Source: Thermoleophilaceae bacterium
GTDB taxonomy: Bacteria > Actinomycetota > Thermoleophilia > Solirubrobacterales > Thermoleophilaceae
NCBI GenBank assembly: GCA_013695855.1
Contig: JACCZR010000217.1
Span: forward strand, 1 to 21,583
Length of the DNA stretch: 21,583 nt
Direction of reading: 5' to 3'
Made by a program: the position numbers and the translations under genes. The first letter of the stretch is position 1; the number at the start of each line of letters is the position of its first letter. The notes below the pieces were generated by a model. It ran no database searches, was not told the origin of the DNA, and was given only the letters and a program-made list of their open reading frames with translations. Below are positions 1 through 9,229 of this stretch, piece after piece.

Positions 1-6
1 CACTAA
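1..6 (+). CDS. atpB: Probable last codon and stop of atpB (ATP synthase a subunit), partial
   Basis: The first six bases read CAC TAA, a His codon followed by a stop, nine bases before the atpE start. The a-subunit gene normally precedes atpE in F-type ATP synthase operons, and many a subunits end in a His-containing tail, so this is probably the end of atpB. Only two codons are visible, so the call rests on gene order. Confidence 0.3.
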   Translation, partial: H

Positions 7-15
7 GGAGGATCC

Positions 16-279
16 ATGGAAGAAGTACTCACATTTGTCATCGCTCAGGGCAAGGGGCCGCAGTCCATCGCGCTCGGAGTGGGCGCCGGCCTGGGCACCA
101 TCGGCCCCGGCATCGGCGTGGGCTATATCTTCGGCAAGGTGATCGAGTCGGTCACCCGGCAGCCCGAGATGCGCGAGGAGATCACCTCGATCCAGTGGCT
201 GGGCTTCGCGCTCACCGAGGCGATCGTCTTCTACGCCTTCATCTTCGGCCTGATCGCGTTCTTCCTCGGCGGCTCGTAA
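16..279 (+). CDS. atpE: ATP synthase F0 subunit c
   Basis: This 87-residue proteolipid forms the membrane rotor ring that carries protons through F0. Two hydrophobic helices are visible, at about residues 17-45 and 58-85. Helix 1 holds the close-packing glycine series G21, G23, G25, G27, G30, G32, G34 and G36. The polar loop has the conserved R48-Q-P-E. The ion-binding carboxylate is E68 in LTEAIVFYAF, with Y73 five residues later. The residue after E68 is Ala, and the helix-1 position 33 residues before it is Val. Na+-specific rings have Ser and Gln at those places, so this is most likely a proton-coupled ring. A strong AAGGAGG at 5-11 precedes the ATG by four bases. The stop TAA overlaps the atpF ATG by one base (TAATG), so the two genes are translationally coupled. 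Confidence 0.97.
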   Translation: MEEVLTFVIAQGKGPQSIALGVGAGLGTIGPGIGVGYIFGKVIESVTRQPEMREEITSIQWLGFALTEAIVFYAFIFGLIAFFLGGS

Positions 280-842
280 TGGGCGCGGGCGCGCAGCTGC
301 CCCTCGCTGCCGAGGGGAACTTCCTCGTCACCCCCGACGTGGGGTTGATGATCTGGACGCTGCTCGCCTTTGGGATCAGCTTCCTGATCCTGCGCAAGGC
401 GGCCTTCCCGCGTATCGTCGAGGCCTTGGACAAGCGCCGGCGGGCGATCGAGGAGTCGATCGATCACGCCGAGCGCACCAAGCAGGAGGCCGACCAGCTG
501 CTCGAGGAGTACCGCGCCCGCCTGCGCGAGGCCCGTGAGCAGGCCGACGACATCACCGCGCGCGCCCAGAAGGCGGCAACGCACCACGAGGAGCAGGCCA
601 AGATCGACTCCAAGAAGCACCGCGACTGGCTCATGGAGTCCACCCGCAAGGACATCCAGACCGAGACCCGGCGGGCGCTCGACGAGATCCGCAATGAGGT
701 CGCCGACCTCACGGTGCTGGCCACCGAGAAGGTCACCCGCAAGACACTCGACGACGACGACCACCGCCGCCTGATCGAGGACGCCCTCAGCGAGGTCGAC
801 TTCTCGCGGCTGGCGGGCGACGAGGGGAACGGCCGACGCTAG
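279..842 (+). CDS. atpF: ATP synthase F0 subunit b
   Basis: This 187-residue protein is the peripheral stalk of the ATP synthase, anchoring delta and alpha to the membrane. I place the start at ATG 279, which overlaps the atpE stop by one base. The frame is open further upstream, but those residues lie inside atpE and do not resemble a b subunit. The N terminus has a single membrane helix at about residues 20-39, after the typical lead-in FLVTPDVGLMIWTLLAF. It is followed by a long charged coiled coil (about residues 44-165) rich in Glu, Arg, Lys and Ala, as in all bacterial b subunits. There is no clear Shine-Dalgarno, and translation probably depends on coupling to atpE. The length is normal for the family, and there is no fused delta domain. 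Confidence 0.95.
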   Translation: MGAGAQLPLAAEGNFLVTPDVGLMIWTLLAFGISFLILRKAAFPRIVEALDKRRRAIEESIDHAERTKQEADQLLEEYRARLREAREQADDITARAQKAATHHEEQAKIDSKKHRDWLMESTRKDIQTETRRALDEIRNEVADLTVLATEKVTRKTLDDDDHRRLIEDALSEVDFSRLAGDEGNGRR

Positions 843-862
843 TGCCACCGGAGCGCCGTTAA

Positions 863-1396
863 GTGGAGGAGATCGCCGAGGTCTACTCGCGGTCGTTGTT
901 CGAGGTTGCCTCCGAGCACGATGTCCTCGACCGCGTGCGCGACGAGCTCGGTGAGTTTGCCGACGCCCTGGACGAGAGCCGCGACCTGCAGATCTTCTTC
1001 TTCTCGCCATACTTCTCCTCGCAGGAGAAAAAGGAGGGGATCGAGCAGGCGGTCACCGAAGCCGACGAGCACTTCGTGCACTTTCTCGAGCTGCTGGCCG
1101 AGCGCCACCGGCTGCCCGCCATCTTCCGGATTCGGCGCGAGTACGATCGCATGTGGTCCGAGGAGAACAAGCTCGTGGCGGTATCGGTGACCACGGCGGT
1201 GAAGCTCGATCAGCAGATCGTGGAGGACATCGGCAAGCGCATAGAGGAGCAGACCGGCAAGCGCATCGAGCTCTCGAGCACGGTGGACCCCGGCATCGTC
1301 GGCGGTCTGGTGCTCCAAGTCGGGAACATGGTCATGGACGCCAGCCTGAAGGCTCGGCTGGAGCGGTTGAGAAAGCAAGTGGCCCGGGGCGCGTAG
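863..1396 (+). CDS. atpH: ATP synthase F1 subunit delta
   Basis: This 177-residue subunit caps the F1 head and links it to the b stalk. It starts at GTG 863, nine bases after a GGAG at 850-853. The N-terminal helical domain begins at once with the family pattern VYSRSLFEVA. The C-terminal part has the conserved strand-turn-strand features (ENKLVAVSVTTAVKLD near residue 108, then TGKRIELSSTVDPGIVGG and the final MDASLKARLERLRKQV helix). The length is typical of a free-standing delta, not the mycobacterial b-delta fusion. It lies 20 bases after atpF and 31 bases before atpA in the same operon. Confidence 0.95.
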   Translation: MEEIAEVYSRSLFEVASEHDVLDRVRDELGEFADALDESRDLQIFFFSPYFSSQEKKEGIEQAVTEADEHFVHFLELLAERHRLPAIFRIRREYDRMWSEENKLVAVSVTTAVKLDQQIVEDIGKRIEEQTGKRIELSSTVDPGIVGGLVLQVGNMVMDASLKARLERLRKQVARGA

Positions 1397-1427
1397 CCCT
1401 TCGGCCCTCTAAGGAGAAGCCCAGACA

Positions 1428-3212
<1,785 letters not shown>

Positions 3213-3242
3213 GGCCCAGCGCCCGGCGAGCCCTCACCTCTC

Positions 3243-4154
3243 ATGGCCACGCAGCAGGACACCAAGAACCGCATCTCGTCGGTCAAGAACATCCAGAAGA
3301 TCACGAAGGCGATGGAGATGGTCGCCGCGGCGCGCCTGCGCCGCGCCGAGCAGCGCATCGAGGCGATGCGGCCCTACGCCGACGCCATCCGCCGCATGAC
3401 CGGCCGCGTGGTCGAGGCAGTCGAGCGCATCCCAGACCTGCCTTTGCTGGAGGAGCACGACGAGACCCGGCGCGTCGGCCTTCTGCTCGTGACCGGCGAC
3501 CGTGGCCTGGCCGGCCCCTTCAACTCGCAGATCATCCGCGCCGGCAACAAGCGCGAGGCCGAGCTGAAGAGGGAAGGCAAGGAGGTCGTCTGGTACGCGT
3601 CGGGCAAGCGCGGGATCTCCTCGCTGTCCTTTCGCGGACACGATCCGGTGATCGCGCGTCAGGGCTACACCGACCGCCCGGCCTACTCAAATGCCCGCGA
3701 CCTGGCCAACGACATCGCGACGCAGTACGAGGAGGGCAACGTCGACCGAGTGGAGATGATCTTCAACCACTACGAGTCGGCGATGAGCCAGGAGGTCCAG
3801 CGCGACGTGCTGCTGCCCCTCCAGCAGATCGAGGCCCTGGTGACCGACGAGGAGGGCCAGGACACGCGCGAGGACGAGGATCAGCAAAAGCGCCGCGGCC
3901 TGTGGATCTACGAGCCCGATCCCGAGGAGATGCTCAAGCGCCTGGTGCCCGACTACATCGAGATCTCGATCTACCGCGCCCTGCTGGAGTCAACCGCCTC
4001 CGAGCACGGCGCGCGCATGACTGCGATGCGCAACGCCCAGGAGAACGCAACCGAGATGATCGAAGACCTCGAGCTCCAGATGAACCGCCAACGCCAGGCC
4101 GAGATCACGCAGGAGATCATGGAAGTGGTGGCCGGCGCCGAGGGCCTGACCTAG
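3243..4154 (+). CDS. atpG: ATP synthase F1 subunit gamma
   Basis: This is the central rotor shaft of F1, 303 residues. The N-terminal helix has the family signature TKNRISSVKNIQKITKAMEM, and the C-terminal helix ends with the equally conserved ASEHGARMTAMRNAQENATEM and RQAEITQEIMEVVAGAEGL. The middle Rossmann-like part includes GDRGLAGPFNSQI. A strongly charged loop at about residues 202-219 precedes the conserved strand LWIYEPDPEEML and looks longer than in typical gammas. No convincing Shine-Dalgarno lies in the 30 bases after atpA, so translation may rely on coupling. Confidence 0.96.
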   Translation: MATQQDTKNRISSVKNIQKITKAMEMVAAARLRRAEQRIEAMRPYADAIRRMTGRVVEAVERIPDLPLLEEHDETRRVGLLLVTGDRGLAGPFNSQIIRAGNKREAELKREGKEVVWYASGKRGISSLSFRGHDPVIARQGYTDRPAYSNARDLANDIATQYEEGNVDRVEMIFNHYESAMSQEVQRDVLLPLQQIEALVTDEEGQDTREDEDQQKRRGLWIYEPDPEEMLKRLVPDYIEISIYRALLESTASEHGARMTAMRNAQENATEMIEDLELQMNRQRQAEITQEIMEVVAGAEGLT

Positions 4155-4167
4155 AGAGGGAGAACCG

Positions 4168-5787
4168 TTGGAAGCAGCAACCGGAAGCCAGCAGGGGAAT
4201 CAGACCAAGAACGAGCAAGGCAGCAACGGCTCCTCCGAGGGTGCGAACATCGGCCGGGTCGAGAAGATCGCCGGCGTGGTGATCGAGGCGGTGTTCCCCG
4301 AGGAGTTGCCGCAGATCAACAACGCGCTCGAGGCCGAGTTGGACTCCTCCGGCGGTTCCGACGACGACGACGACGGCGGCGAGGTGGCCGGCACCGAAGC
4401 TCAGCCGGGCGAGAGCTCGGGAAAGCACACCGTGGTCTTCGAGGTCCAGCAGCACCTCGGCGACGACCGCGTGCGCTGCGTGGCAATGGACGCCACCGAC
4501 GGACTGCAGCGCGGCGCCGAGATCCGCGACACAGGCGGCCCCATCACGGTGCCGGTGGGCGACGCCACGCTCGGGCGCATCTTCAACCTGCTCGGCGAGC
4601 CGATCGATGGCGGCGACGCGATCGAGGCCGAGGAGCGCTGGCCGATCCACCGCAGCGCGCCGAAGGTCGAGAACCTCACTCCGACGCGCGAGCTGTTCGA
4701 AACGGGAATCAAGGTCGTGGACCTGCTGGCTCCCTACGCGAAGGGCGGCAAGGTCGGCCTGTTCGGTGGCGCCGGCGTGGGCAAGACAGTGCTCATCCAG
4801 GAGCTGATCCGCAACATCGCCGAGGAGCACGAGGGCCTGTCTGCGTTCGTCGGCGTCGGCGAGCGCTCGCGCGAGGGCAACGACCTCTGGCTCGAGATGA
4901 AGGAGTCGGGCGTCCTCGACAAGACGATGCTCATCTTCGGCCAGATGAACGAGCCGCCGGGGGCGCGCATGCGGGTGGCCCTGTCGGGCCTGACCATGGC
5001 GGAGTACTTCCGCGAGCAGGGCGGCCAGGACGTGCTCCTGTTCATCGACAACATCTTCCGCTTCGTGCAGGCGGGTCAGGAGGTCTCGGCGCTGCTGGGC
5101 CGCATGCCCTCGCAGGTGGGCTACCAGCCCACGCTGGAGACAGAGATGGGCCAGCTGCAGGAGCGCATCACCTCAACGCGCGAGGGCTCGGTCACCTCGG
5201 TGCAGGCCATCTACGTGCCGGCTGACGACCTGACCGACCCCGCGCCGGCGTCGGTGTTCGCCCACCTCAACGCCACCACCACGCTCTCGCGGTCGATTGC
5301 CGAGAAGGGGATCTACCCGGCGGTCGACCCGCTCGACTCCACCTCGACCATCCTCAAGCCCGACATCGTGGGCGAGGAGCACTACAAGGTCGCCACCGAG
5401 GTCAAGGAGACCCTGCAGCGCTACAAGGAGCTGCAGGACATCATCGCGATCCTCGGCATCGACGAGCTCTCAGACGACGACCGCCAGCTGGTGCAGCGCG
5501 CGCGCAGGATGGAGCGCTTCCTGTCCCAGCCGTTCTTCGTGGCCGAGGCCTTCACCGGCTTGCCGGGCATCTACGTGTCGATCGAGGACACCGTCCGCTC
5601 CTTCAAGGAGATCGTCGAGGGCAAGCACGACGACCTGCCCGAGCGGGCCTTCTACATGAAGGGCTCGATCGACGAGGTGGTGCAGGAGGCCGGCCCAGGG
5701 GACGACGAGGACGACTCGGGCTCTGGCGACTCCGACGACGACAACGGCTCCTCGGACGACAACGGCTCGGAGGAGAATGGCTCGTAG
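4168..5787 (+). CDS. atpD: ATP synthase F1 subunit beta with acidic insertion and tail
   Basis: This is the catalytic subunit of F1, 539 residues against about 465-480 usually. The start is TTG 4168 after AGGGAG at 4157-4162. No other start codon lies in frame before the conserved domain, so the unusual TTG is well supported. Walker A GGAGVGKT is at 200-207, the catalytic glutamate is E232 in GERSREGNDL, and the Walker B region is LLFIDNIFRF. Three additions stand out. Residues 1-27 are a Gln/Ser/Asn-rich leader. Residues 58-86 are an insertion in the beta-barrel domain containing five Asp in a row (65-69). Residues 509-539 are a tail of Asp, Ser, Asn and Gly. The catalytic core is complete, so the protein should be active. 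Confidence 0.97.
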   Translation: MEAATGSQQGNQTKNEQGSNGSSEGANIGRVEKIAGVVIEAVFPEELPQINNALEAELDSSGGSDDDDDGGEVAGTEAQPGESSGKHTVVFEVQQHLGDDRVRCVAMDATDGLQRGAEIRDTGGPITVPVGDATLGRIFNLLGEPIDGGDAIEAEERWPIHRSAPKVENLTPTRELFETGIKVVDLLAPYAKGGKVGLFGGAGVGKTVLIQELIRNIAEEHEGLSAFVGVGERSREGNDLWLEMKESGVLDKTMLIFGQMNEPPGARMRVALSGLTMAEYFREQGGQDVLLFIDNIFRFVQAGQEVSALLGRMPSQVGYQPTLETEMGQLQERITSTREGSVTSVQAIYVPADDLTDPAPASVFAHLNATTTLSRSIAEKGIYPAVDPLDSTSTILKPDIVGEEHYKVATEVKETLQRYKELQDIIAILGIDELSDDDRQLVQRARRMERFLSQPFFVAEAFTGLPGIYVSIEDTVRSFKEIVEGKHDDLPERAFYMKGSIDEVVQEAGPGDDEDDSGSGDSDDDNGSSDDNGSEENGS

Positions 5788-6190
5788 CAGCTTCCCCTGC
5801 GAGGTCCTCACGCCCGAGGGCAAGATCTTCGATGACGAGGTCGAGATGGTCTCCACCCGGTCGGGGATCGGGGGCCTGGGCATCCTGGCCAACCACGCCC
5901 CGCTGATGGCCATGCTCGAGCCCACCGAGCTGCGCCTCTACAAGTCGGACTCCGACGTGGTGAGCTTCGCCCAGGGCGAGGGCTACCTGCAGGTGATCGA
6001 CAACTCGGCCCTGCTGATCGTCGAGGACGCCACCAAGGCCGAGGACCTCGACCGCTCGGAGCTCGAGTCGAGCCTCAAGGAGGCCGAGCAGTCGCGCGAC
6101 GAGGCCGAGGAAGGCTCGGAGGAGCGCGCCCGCTGCGAGCGCGAGGTCAAGCGCACAAAGGCCTTCCTGGAGATCGGGCAGAGCTCCTAG
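5777..6190 (+). CDS. atpC: ATP synthase F1 subunit epsilon
   Basis: This rotor-foot subunit and regulator of ATP hydrolysis is 137 residues long. The N-terminal beta-sandwich runs from FPCEVLTPEGKIFDDEVEMV to the usual GIGGLGILANHAPLMAMLEP and the GEGYLQVIDN turn. The C-terminal two-helix domain (about 88-137) is present and very Glu/Arg rich. The ATG overlaps the end of atpD by 11 bases. Its Shine-Dalgarno GGAGG (5769-5773) is encoded inside the acidic tail of beta, so the two genes are physically interlocked. It is the last gene of the synthase operon. Confidence 0.95.
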   Translation: MARSSFPCEVLTPEGKIFDDEVEMVSTRSGIGGLGILANHAPLMAMLEPTELRLYKSDSDVVSFAQGEGYLQVIDNSALLIVEDATKAEDLDRSELESSLKEAEQSRDEAEEGSEERARCEREVKRTKAFLEIGQSS

Positions 6191-6250
6191 CGCCTCGGTG
6201 TCCGTCCGCAAGGGCCTCGCGGCCGGCAGTCGTCGGGAGGAGATGGACCG

Positions 6251-7450
6251 GTGAGGGTCCTGGTCACCAGCTCGCGCATGCCCTTCGCGCTGGGCATGGT
6301 CCGAAAGCTCGCCGCCGAGGGCCACGAGGTCTACGCGGCCGACGACTACGGCCTGTCGCCCGGGAGCCACTCGAAGTACCTCGCGGGGCACTTCGTCTAC
6401 CCCTCTCCTCGCAGGGACACCGCGGGCTTCATCGCCGAGCTGGAGAGGCTCGCCCAAGAGCACGAGATCGACGTGATCGTGCCCGCCTTCGAGGAGGTCT
6501 TCTACCTGTCGACTCAGATCGAGCGGGTCAGCCGCTTCGCCAGGGTGTTCGCCTCGCCCTTCGCCACTCTGGTGCGCCTACATGACAAGGGGGCCTTCGA
6601 GGAGCTGGTCACCAGGCTCGGCCTGCCCATACCCCAGACGCTGATCGCCACGGGCGAAGAGGAGCTGCGCGAGGCCACCGAGCGCTTCGAGCAGTTCTTT
6701 GCGCGGGCCGCCTTCTCGCGGGGCGGCGTGTCCCTGTGCACCAACGCTGGGCCGCTCGCCGGTGCCTTGCCGGTGAAGGACGTCCACCCCACCCAGGAGT
6801 CGCCATGGCTGGTGCAGCCCTTTGTCGAGGGCGAGACGGTGTGCACCTACAGCACCGCACACGAAGGGCGCATGACCTCTCACCTGATGTACCGGATCCC
6901 GCGGCAGTGGAAGCACAGCACGGGCATCCAGTTCGAGGCGATCGACGCCACCGAGTCGCTGCGGCTGATCGAGCCGGTGGTGGCCGAGCTGAGCTACACC
7001 GGACAGATCTCCTTCGACTTCCTGGTCACGCCCGAGGGCCTGAGCTTCGTGGAGTGCAACCCGCGGCCCACCGACGGCGTGCTGCTCATGCCCCGCGAGG
7101 AGCTCGCGCGAGGCCTGCTCGATCCCGGCCCCGGGGCCTTTGTGCTGCCCCCGGGCGGCCACGTGCAGCTCGACCTGGCTGTGCTGGCCGACGGCTTCGC
7201 CGACCACCTGCACCGCCTGCCCGAGTCGATCCGCGACCTCGCCCAGGTCAAGGACGCCGGCAACGGCTGGCACGACCCGATGCCCACCCTGTACTCGGCG
7301 CTTGCAGTCTGCCACTTCGCCGGCCAGAGCCTGCGCGAGCACCACCGCCTGTTCGAGGCCATGGCCGGCGACATGAACTGGGACGGCGAGCCGATCGAGG
7401 GGATGTCCGAAGCCGACGCCGAGCTGCTGACCGGCCTGCGCCCCGGCTAG
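6251..7450 (+). CDS. ATP-grasp family ligase of unknown substrate
   Basis: This 399-residue protein has the layout of ATP-grasp carboxylate-amine/thiol ligases. An N-terminal pre-ATP-grasp Rossmann-like domain (MRVLVTSSRMPFALGMVRKL, about 1-105) is followed by the ATP-binding domain. K113 in LHDKGAFEELV, the PFVEGETV strand and the metal-binding E268 with N270 in FVECNPRPTDGV are visible. The start is GTG 6251, eight bases after GGGAGGAG. The nearby ATG at 6243 runs into a stop after three codons. The gene lies 60 bases after atpC with no clear terminator between, so read-through is possible. The acceptor and donor cannot be told from the sequence, and no biosynthetic partner gene is adjacent. 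It converges on the minus-strand gene that follows. Confidence 0.85.
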   Translation: MRVLVTSSRMPFALGMVRKLAAEGHEVYAADDYGLSPGSHSKYLAGHFVYPSPRRDTAGFIAELERLAQEHEIDVIVPAFEEVFYLSTQIERVSRFARVFASPFATLVRLHDKGAFEELVTRLGLPIPQTLIATGEEELREATERFEQFFARAAFSRGGVSLCTNAGPLAGALPVKDVHPTQESPWLVQPFVEGETVCTYSTAHEGRMTSHLMYRIPRQWKHSTGIQFEAIDATESLRLIEPVVAELSYTGQISFDFLVTPEGLSFVECNPRPTDGVLLMPREELARGLLDPGPGAFVLPPGGHVQLDLAVLADGFADHLHRLPESIRDLAQVKDAGNGWHDPMPTLYSALAVCHFAGQSLREHHRLFEAMAGDMNWDGEPIEGMSEADAELLTGLRPG

Positions 7451-7465
7451 CCCCGGGAACGCTCG

Positions 7466-9094
7466 TCAGCCGGCCAGCGCGCGTTCCAGGATCGCCTCGG
7501 CGTCCACGCCGGCGCCCAGCGTGCCGAATGCCCGTCCGCCCTCACCGCCCAGGCGCGAGGCGCAAAAGGCGTCGGCCACTGCCGGCGGCGCGTGGCGCAC
7601 CAGCAGGCTGGCCTGGAGGCCGAGGGCCAGGTCCTCGACCAGGCTCCGCGCGTCCCACTGCGAATAGCCCATGCCGGCATCCGGCCGGCGTCCTTGATGG
7701 AGATGGTCGTCCTCCGGGCGACCGAGACTGGGCGCCAGGGACCGCAGCCGCCCGAGATGGGCGTCCAGCCGCGAGTCGGCGCCCGAGGCCAGCTCCAGCT
7801 CGGTCAGGAAGGCGGGCAGCGCCTGGGGCTCCCGTGCGATCGCCCGCAGGACGTCGAGGGCGGCGACGTTGCCCGAGCCTTCCCAGATCGAGTTCAGCGG
7901 CGAGTCGCGCAGCAGGCGGGGCATTCCCGAGTCCTCCACGTAGCCGTTGCCGCCCAGGCACTCGAGCGCCTCGAGCGCGTGCATGGGTGCGCGCTTGCAG
8001 ACCCAGTACTTCATGACGGCCGTGGCCAGGCGCCGGAACGCGGAGTCAGACTCGTCGTACGCGCGAGCCACGCGCAGAGCCGCCGCGGTGGCCGCCTCGG
8101 ACTCGATCGCCAAGTCGGCCAGCACGTTGCCCATCAGCGGCTGGGTGGCCAGGGGTGCGCCAAAGGCCGAGCGGTGTCGGGCGTGGTGAACGGCCTGGGC
8201 GAGGCCCCAGCGCATCCCGGCCGCCGAGCCGATGAGACAGTCGAGCCTCGTGTGGTTGACCATACGGGTGATGGCGGCAACTCCGCGGCCCTCCTCGCCC
8301 ACGAGGCGGCCCTGAACACCGTGGAACTCGACCTCGCAGGAAGGCAGCGAGCGCGTTCCCAGCTTGTCCTTGAGCCGCTGCAGGCGAAAGCCGGGGTCGT
8401 CTCCCTCGATGAGAAAACAGGAGAGTCCCGCGGGCGCTTGGGCGAGGGTCAGGAAGACATCGCAGGGCGGGTAGGAGCAGAACCACTTGTGGCCGGTGAC
8501 CTCATGGAGCCCGTCACCCGCCGGCTCGGCGGACGTGGTGTTGGCCCGCACGTCCGAGCCCCCCTGCTTCTCGGTCATTGCCATGCCCGCCAGCGCTCCG
8601 CCCTCGTAGGAGGGGCGGGTCAGTCGCGGTTCCCACTCAGCCGCGAGATCGGGGTTGGCCCGCAGGGCCGGGATGGCTGAGTAGGTCATCGAGACCGGGC
8701 ACATCACGCCGCTGTTCACCTGCGACCACAGGAACATCAGGGCTGCCCGCACCACATGGGCCCCGGCCCCGGGCTCGCGCCAGGGCAGCGAGTGGATCTC
8801 GCGCTCTACAGCCTGGCGCAGCAGCCAGTGCCAGGAGGGATCGAGCTCGACCTCGTCGACGCGGTGGCCGTAGCGGTCGTGGGTGCACAGCCGCGGCTCG
8901 TTTCGCTCGGCGCGCTCGGAGTGCTCGATCGCCTCCGGGCTGCCGGCAAGCGCGCCGGTGTCGCGCAGGCGGTCCACGCCCCAGCCGCCGCCCTCGCGCT
9001 CGACGGCCTCGGCCAGCGGGAGGTCCGCGGCGAATACGTCGTACGGCGCCAGGGGCGGAGCCTGGTTGGCCACCCGGTGGGTCTCACCCCCCAC
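7466..9094 (-). CDS. aidB: AidB-type acyl-CoA dehydrogenase
   Basis: This FAD-dependent dehydrogenase belongs to the AidB branch, which in E. coli is an alkylation-stress protein with a DNA-binding C-terminal domain. AidB hallmarks are THRVANQ at the start, GMAMTEKQGGSDVRANTT, GHKWFCSYPPCDVFLTLAQ, GLSCFLIEG, RLKDKLGTRSLPSCEVEF and NSIWEGSGN. The last carries the family's catalytic-position glutamate (residue 405 here). I choose the GTG at 9094, giving 542 residues, because it puts THRVANQ at residue 5, as in E. coli AidB. A GAAGG at 9101-9105 sits six bases before it. The frame also opens from GTG 9157, which would add a 21-residue Arg/Gly/Pro leader with no family counterpart. Whether the protein binds DNA or merely oxidises acyl-CoAs cannot be decided here. 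Confidence 0.92.
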   Translation of the reverse strand: MGGETHRVANQAPPLAPYDVFAADLPLAEAVEREGGGWGVDRLRDTGALAGSPEAIEHSERAERNEPRLCTHDRYGHRVDEVELDPSWHWLLRQAVEREIHSLPWREPGAGAHVVRAALMFLWSQVNSGVMCPVSMTYSAIPALRANPDLAAEWEPRLTRPSYEGGALAGMAMTEKQGGSDVRANTTSAEPAGDGLHEVTGHKWFCSYPPCDVFLTLAQAPAGLSCFLIEGDDPGFRLQRLKDKLGTRSLPSCEVEFHGVQGRLVGEEGRGVAAITRMVNHTRLDCLIGSAAGMRWGLAQAVHHARHRSAFGAPLATQPLMGNVLADLAIESEAATAAALRVARAYDESDSAFRRLATAVMKYWVCKRAPMHALEALECLGGNGYVEDSGMPRLLRDSPLNSIWEGSGNVAALDVLRAIAREPQALPAFLTELELASGADSRLDAHLGRLRSLAPSLGRPEDDHLHQGRRPDAGMGYSQWDARSLVEDLALGLQASLLVRHAPPAVADAFCASRLGGEGGRAFGTLGAGVDAEAILERALAG

Positions 9095-9165
9095 ACCCGG
9101 CCTTCGGCCGGAGCCCTCCCCATCCAGTTCCGGCGCCGGGCGCCGCACGATGGCCACGACCGCAC

Positions 9166-9171
9166 ATTATG
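9166..9171 (-). promoter_or_regulatory. Possible -10 element for the aidB-type gene
   Basis: On the minus strand the hexamer reads CATAAT, one of the few AT-rich patches in the divergent intergenic region. Initiation about 7 bases downstream would start the transcript near 9158, which would exclude the GTG at 9157 as a properly led start and favour 9094. No -35 match is seen. Confidence 0.3.
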
Positions 9172-9214
9172 CGCCGCCCGGGGCGGAGGGCGGCCGGCGC
9201 GAGGGTGCCCCCGC

Positions 9215-9220
9215 TAGAAC
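9215..9220 (+). promoter_or_regulatory. Possible -10 element (TAGAAC) of the antiporter gene
   Basis: TAGAAC lies exactly 9 bases before ATG 9230, and there is no Shine-Dalgarno at useful distance. The same spacing of a TA-rich hexamer occurs before three other genes in the window. This suggests a leaderless or nearly leaderless transcript. No -35 box is recognised. Confidence 0.4.
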
Positions 9221-9229
9221 TGACCCGCG

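Noticed and set aside
16..279. A Na+-coupled c ring
   Set aside because: The residue after E68 is Ala and the matching helix-1 position is Val, so the Ser and Gln ligands of known Na+ rings are missing.
7592..8680. A 362-codon plus-strand frame
   Set aside because: It is antisense to the AidB-type gene, whose motifs are unambiguous across the same interval.
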